26,812 nt of DNA from an uncultured Collinsella sp. (lineage in GTDB: Bacteria > Actinomycetota > Coriobacteriia > Coriobacteriales > Coriobacteriaceae). Below, piece by piece: positions 23,878 through 26,812 of this stretch. The notes below the pieces were generated by a model, which made no database searches, was not told the DNA's origin, and saw only the letters and a program-made list of their open reading frames with translations. The translations under genes were made by a program, and so were the position numbers. The stretch's first letter is position 1. Every line of letters begins with the position of its first letter. The stretch lies in assembly GCA_902492545.1 (NCBI GenBank), contig CABULX010000012.1, forward strand, positions 1 through 26,812, given 5' to 3'.

Positions 23878-24809
23878 GCGCACGCACCCTTCAGGACGTG
23901 CTCGGCGCCATCGACCAGGTCGTCAACGATTTCGCGTGCGCTCTGGCGCTCGTTGACCATGCCGGCAATCTGTCCACACAAAAACGAACCCTCTTCGTAG
24001 TTGCCGTCCTTGGCGGCCTTACGCAGCGCACCGGTTCCCATAGCACCGAGCTCCTCGGCACTCGCACCGGAACCCTCGCTCTTGGCATAGGCGTTGGTGA
24101 AGGGGCTCTTGAGGGCGCGCACCGGATGTCCCGTCGAGCGACCGGTCGCACGCGTCGAAGTGTCGTTGGCCTTCAGGACCATCTCCTTGTACTGCTCCGA
24201 GACGGTACACTCATCGGCAACGAGAAAACGCGTGCCCACTTGGACGCCAGCGGCGCCAAGCATAAAGGCGGCCGCCACCCCGCGGCCATCCGCGATACCG
24301 CCGGCGGCCACAACGGGAATGTCGACCGCATCGACGACCTGCGGCACCAGTGCCATCGTCGAGGTCTCGCCAATATGGCCGCCCGATTCGGTACCCTCGG
24401 CAACAACCGCCGTGGCTCCACGACGTGCCACGAGGCGCGCCAGCGCCACCGAGGCAACGACCGGGATGACCTTGATGCCCGCCTCGTTCCACGCCTTCAT
24501 GTACTTGGCGGGATTGCCGGCGCCCGTCACGACGACCGGCACTCGCTCGTCAATCACGACCTGCGCGACCTCGTCGGCAAACGGGCTCATGAGCATGACG
24601 TTGACGCCAAAGGGCTTATCCGTCTTGGCGCGCAGCTCATGAATCTGGTCGCGAAGCCAGTTGGCGTCGGCGTTCATGGCCGCGATGATGCCTAAGCCAC
24701 CCGCCTCGGACACTGCGGACGCCAGCGAGGCATCGGCAATCCAGGCCATACCGCCCTGGAACACGGGCTTTTCGATGCCGAGCAGATCGCAGAGAGGAGT
24801 CTTGAGCAT
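23865..24809 (-). CDS. fabK: Enoyl-ACP reductase II (FMN-dependent, NPD family)
   Basis: The 314-residue TIM-barrel protein starts CDLLGIEKPVFQGGMAWIAD and carries the FMN-binding VAEGTESGGHIGE segment with His145 (the catalytic histidine of FabK), AAGGIADGRG and GVQVGTRFLV. It performs the last reduction of each elongation cycle. FabK is the triclosan-insensitive alternative to FabI, and no FabI is present in the window. Nitronate monooxygenases share this fold, but the gene order acpP-fabK-fabD supports FabK strongly. The start at 24809 follows acpP by 2 bases, and the end overlaps fabD. Confidence 0.94.
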   Translation of the reverse strand: MLKTPLCDLLGIEKPVFQGGMAWIADASLASAVSEAGGLGIIAAMNADANWLRDQIHELRAKTDKPFGVNVMLMSPFADEVAQVVIDERVPVVVTGAGNPAKYMKAWNEAGIKVIPVVASVALARLVARRGATAVVAEGTESGGHIGETSTMALVPQVVDAVDIPVVAAGGIADGRGVAAAFMLGAAGVQVGTRFLVADECTVSEQYKEMVLKANDTSTRATGRSTGHPVRALKSPFTNAYAKSEGSGASAEELGAMGTGALRKAAKDGNYEEGSFLCGQIAGMVNERQSAREIVDDLVDGAEHVLKGACAWVA

Positions 24810-24811
24810 CT

Positions 24812-25048
24812 CTACTTCTCCAATGCCGCCTCGACCGTATCGGCGAACTCGCCGACCGTCTTGGGGTTCTCCTCGGTATCGAGCTGGATGCCAAACTCGT
24901 CCTCGACGGCAACGAGGATCTCGACGGTGCCCAGGCTGTCGAGACCAATCTCCTCGAGCGTGGACTCGGGCTTCATCTCGACATCGTCAAGACCGGCGGT
25001 CTCGCGGATAACGTCGCAAACGCGCTCGAAGGTCTTCTGATCTGCCAT
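24812..25048 (-). CDS. acpP: Acyl carrier protein
   Basis: The 78-residue acidic protein contains LEEIGLDSLGTVEILVAVED, in which Ser38 is the 4'-phosphopantetheine attachment site, followed by the acidic helix region FGIQLDTEENPKTVGEF. It carries acyl intermediates through FabH, FabK, FabD, FabG, FabF and FabZ of this operon. The start at 25048 follows AAAGGAG. The canonical motif has DSLDxVE; here Gly replaces the Asp after DSL, a small variation. It lies 52 bases downstream of fabH. Confidence 0.96.
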   Translation of the reverse strand: MADQKTFERVCDVIRETAGLDDVEMKPESTLEEIGLDSLGTVEILVAVEDEFGIQLDTEENPKTVGEFADTVEAALEK

Positions 25049-25100
25049 GGTAGTTCTCCTTTGGTTGTGCCCTAGGGGCGTTTTTATTTCCTATGTGCGA

Positions 25101-26060
25101 CTACTTCCAACGAAGCAGATAGCCACCTATATCCAGACCGGCGCCAAATCCAACCAAGGCGATGGTGTCGCCTGTGTGAAGTGCACCGGCGTTTGCCAGC
25201 CGGTCGAGGGCAAGTGGAATGCATGCGCTCGAAATGTTGCCGGTCTCGCGCAACGTGCGAACCACGCGCTCGTCCGGCACGCCCAGGCGCTTGACCGCCT
25301 GGCTCAGGATTCGTTCGTTAGCCTGATGGAATACAAAATGATCGATGTCTTCGACCAAAATGCCCGCATCGATCGCAAGCTTATGGACCGTGTCGCAGAT
25401 GGCGTTGACGCCGAACTTGAACACGCGGCGGCCGTTCATGGACAGCACGCTCGCGCTATCTGCGGAAGCCTTAAACGGCGAGGTACCGACCAGACCGGGA
25501 ACGCGCAACGTCTCGACGTCGGGCGCCGTCGAAAGCTCAACGGCAAGGGGGTTGTCTCCCCCAGCTTCAATCACTGCGGCGCCTGCCCCATCGCCAAAAA
25601 GCACGCAGGTAGCACGGTCGGTCCAGTCGAGCGCGCGCGTCATCTGCTCGGCAGCAACAACAAGCACGCGCTCGGCACGGCTGCGGGCGATATAGCCCTC
25701 GGCGACATCGAGCGCAAATACGAAGCCGGCACAAGCCGCCGAGACATCGAAGGCAGGGCACGTCGCGCCAAGTCGCTCAGCAACGGCACACGCCTCGGCG
25801 GGAACAAGGTGGTCACCCGTCGTCGTCGAGCAGACGATCAGATCCAGCTGGCTCGCGTCGATTCCGGACACCTGGAGTGCCCGCTCGCTCGCCGCTACGG
25901 CAAGGTCGTCAAGTGACTCGGTGGTGCAGACGTGGCGGCTCTTGATACCGGTGCGAGTAAAAATCCACTCATCCGAGGTATCGAGGAACTCAGACAGCTC
26001 GTCATTGGAAACGCTGCGCTCAGGAAGCGCCGAGCCTGTTCCAAGAATCGTGAAACCCAT
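25101..26060 (-). CDS. fabH: Beta-ketoacyl-ACP synthase III
   Basis: The 319-residue protein begins MGFTILGTGSALPERSVSND and has the FabH catalytic triad: Cys110 in VSAACAGFVFAL, His245 in FVFHQANERIL and Asn275 in ETGNISSAC. It starts fatty-acid synthesis by condensing an acyl-CoA primer with malonyl-ACP; whether it prefers straight or branched primers cannot be read from sequence. The start at 26060 is preceded by an excellent AAAGGAGG, and the frame extending upstream to 26117 shows no similarity. It is the first gene of the fab-acc operon, and its upstream region carries a pair of 17-bp repeats likely to be operators. Confidence 0.96.
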   Translation of the reverse strand: MGFTILGTGSALPERSVSNDELSEFLDTSDEWIFTRTGIKSRHVCTTESLDDLAVAASERALQVSGIDASQLDLIVCSTTTGDHLVPAEACAVAERLGATCPAFDVSAACAGFVFALDVAEGYIARSRAERVLVVAAEQMTRALDWTDRATCVLFGDGAGAAVIEAGGDNPLAVELSTAPDVETLRVPGLVGTSPFKASADSASVLSMNGRRVFKFGVNAICDTVHKLAIDAGILVEDIDHFVFHQANERILSQAVKRLGVPDERVVRTLRETGNISSACIPLALDRLANAGALHTGDTIALVGFGAGLDIGGYLLRWK

Positions 26061-26078
26061 CACTAACCTCCTTTGAGT

Positions 26079-26095
26079 TGTTGACGTGTTTACAT
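26079..26095. promoter_or_regulatory. Candidate operator 1 of the fab operon
   Basis: TGTTGACGTGTTTACAT lies 19 bases upstream of the fabH start, next to its ribosome binding site, and matches operator 2 at 16 of 17 positions. A protein bound here would sit over the transcript start or early leader. I do not recognise the site as a FapR or FabT motif. Confidence 0.6.
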
Positions 26096-26126
26096 CGACC
26101 AAGAGAGGATAACGCATTTCAGTCTT

Positions 26127-26143
26127 TGTTGACGTGTTAACAT
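26127..26143. promoter_or_regulatory. Candidate operator 2 of the fab operon
   Basis: TGTTGACGTGTTAACAT is the second copy, 48 bases from the first. It is an imperfect palindrome (TGTT at one end, AACA at the other). A minus-strand TATCCT (about 26106-26111) between the two copies is a weak -10 candidate, which would place this copy over the -35 zone. Confidence 0.6.
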
Positions 26144-26236
26144 TAAATTGTCCAAATGCGACAAAGGCTTCACATTGTGTCTATCTCTCGACACCATTGC
26201 GCGATTGCCTTATTTACTTAGGAGGTAGCAGCTGTT

Positions 26237-26812
26237 ATGGATTCTCGTTTAACGATAGTCGACGTAACCGGATCGACCAACGATGACCTGCTCGAAGCAG
26301 GAAAACAGGGAGCGCCGCACGGCACAGGACTTGCCGCCCGGGCTCAAACAGCAGGGCGCGGCCGGCGCGGGCACAAGTGGGACTCAACCGTCGGCATCTT
26401 ATTGCTTTCGCTTATCCTGCGCCCATGCGTTAATCCTGCAAAGTTCTCTGGTCTTGCCGCCGTCAGCGGCCTAGCGGTGCTCGAAGCACTCGAAAAACAG
26501 GGTCTTGCAAACGAGATTCGCCTTAAATGGCCCAACGACCTGGTCGCGCGAGGACGCAAGCTCGGCGGCATTCTGGTCGAGGCCGCACGCGATAACGAAG
26601 GCAAAACTTTCGCCGTCTGCGGCATTGGCGTCAATGTGAACTATGTGCCCCAAGAGGTGCCCGATGGCGGCCTGCCGGCAATCGGTCTCTCGGACCTTAA
26701 CGAAAACGTTCCTGCCGTCGACATGCTCCTCGATGAGGTCTATCACGCAGTTATAGACGCTGTAGATACCTGGGCAGAGCGCCTCAACGCCAAGGAAGAA
26801 GACGCCGGTCCG
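26237..26812 (+). CDS. birA: Biotin-[acetyl-CoA-carboxylase] ligase, 3' truncated by window edge
   Basis: The frame is open from ATG 26237 to the window end (192 codons visible). It begins at the catalytic domain (TIVDVTGSTNDDLLEAG) and has the biotinoyl-AMP loop GRGRRGHKW, then NEIRLKWPNDLVARGRKLGG, and GIGVNVNY. It would activate biotin and attach it to Lys123 of AccB from the neighbouring operon. There is no N-terminal helix-turn-helix, so this is a monofunctional ligase and cannot act as the operon repressor as E. coli BirA does. A GGAGG site is 11 bases upstream, a rather long spacing. It is divergent from fabH, so the repeats at 26079-26143 may affect both. Confidence 0.94.
   Translation, partial: MDSRLTIVDVTGSTNDDLLEAGKQGAPHGTGLAARAQTAGRGRRGHKWDSTVGILLLSLILRPCVNPAKFSGLAAVSGLAVLEALEKQGLANEIRLKWPNDLVARGRKLGGILVEAARDNEGKTFAVCGIGVNVNYVPQEVPDGGLPAIGLSDLNENVPAVDMLLDEVYHAVIDAVDTWAERLNAKEEDAGP

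Noticed and set aside
25065..25088. GCCC-TAG-GGGC stem in the acpP-fabH spacer as a terminator
   Set aside because: The stem is only 4-5 bp and its T-run is on the plus strand, where no gene ends; on the operon strand it is followed by ACAACC.
26188..26216. Promoter TCGACA-17-TATTTA for birA
   Set aside because: The spacing is ideal, but the predicted transcript start (about 26223) would fall inside the GGAGG site at 26221-26225, removing the ribosome binding site.

Overview
The window is GC-rich chromosomal DNA of a Gram-positive actinobacterium, most plausibly of class Coriobacteriia and probably Collinsella-like. This is an inference from gene content: a compact FabK-type fatty-acid locus with a fused AccDA, a monofunctional BirA, and intergenic spaces packed with palindromic repeats. 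No sequence search was run. I see no rRNA, tRNA, CRISPR array, transposase or phage gene.

Left part (1-7411): the 3' end of a YheO/DauR-type regulator faces ridA across a shared terminator. Two plus-strand genes follow, a long U32 peptidase-family protein (RlhA-like) and a short RluA-type pseudouridine synthase. A minus-strand pair then encodes a Gfo/Idh/MocA oxidoreductase and a DeoR-family regulator. Gaps of 380-520 bases between these units hold a 26-bp perfect palindrome, a three-unit array of inverted repeats with an 80-81 base period, an operator-like 15-bp repeat series, and REP-like remnants.

Middle (7412-13191): twelve ribosomal protein genes on the minus strand, read as rplC-rplD-rplW-rplB-rpsS-rplV-rpsC-rplP-rpmC-rpsQ-rplN-rplX. 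This is the S10 operon without rpsJ, fused to only the first two spc genes and closed by a strong terminator after rplX. A 26-nt element (23/26 identical) precedes both rplC and rplB. A 165-bp palindromic element with perfect 49-bp arms lies upstream of the operon. Next come a histidine phosphatase and a CDF cation exporter, both on the minus strand.

Right part (15631-26812): a minus-strand operon fabH-acpP-fabK-fabD-fabG-fabF-accB-fabZ-accC-accDA, followed by a lone PTS EIIC permease and a terminator. The genes cover malonyl-CoA formation (AccB, AccC, AccDA), malonyl transfer to ACP (FabD), initiation (FabH) and the full elongation cycle (FabF, FabG, FabZ, FabK). BirA, which would biotinylate AccB, is divergent from fabH and runs off the window end. 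Two 17-bp direct repeats upstream of fabH look like the operator of an unidentified lipid regulator.

No gene cluster here is clearly an undescribed system. The observations most worth following are in noncoding DNA: the repeat array at 4700-4916, the palindrome at 13460-13624, the repeats upstream of fabH, and the duplicated element in the ribosomal operon.
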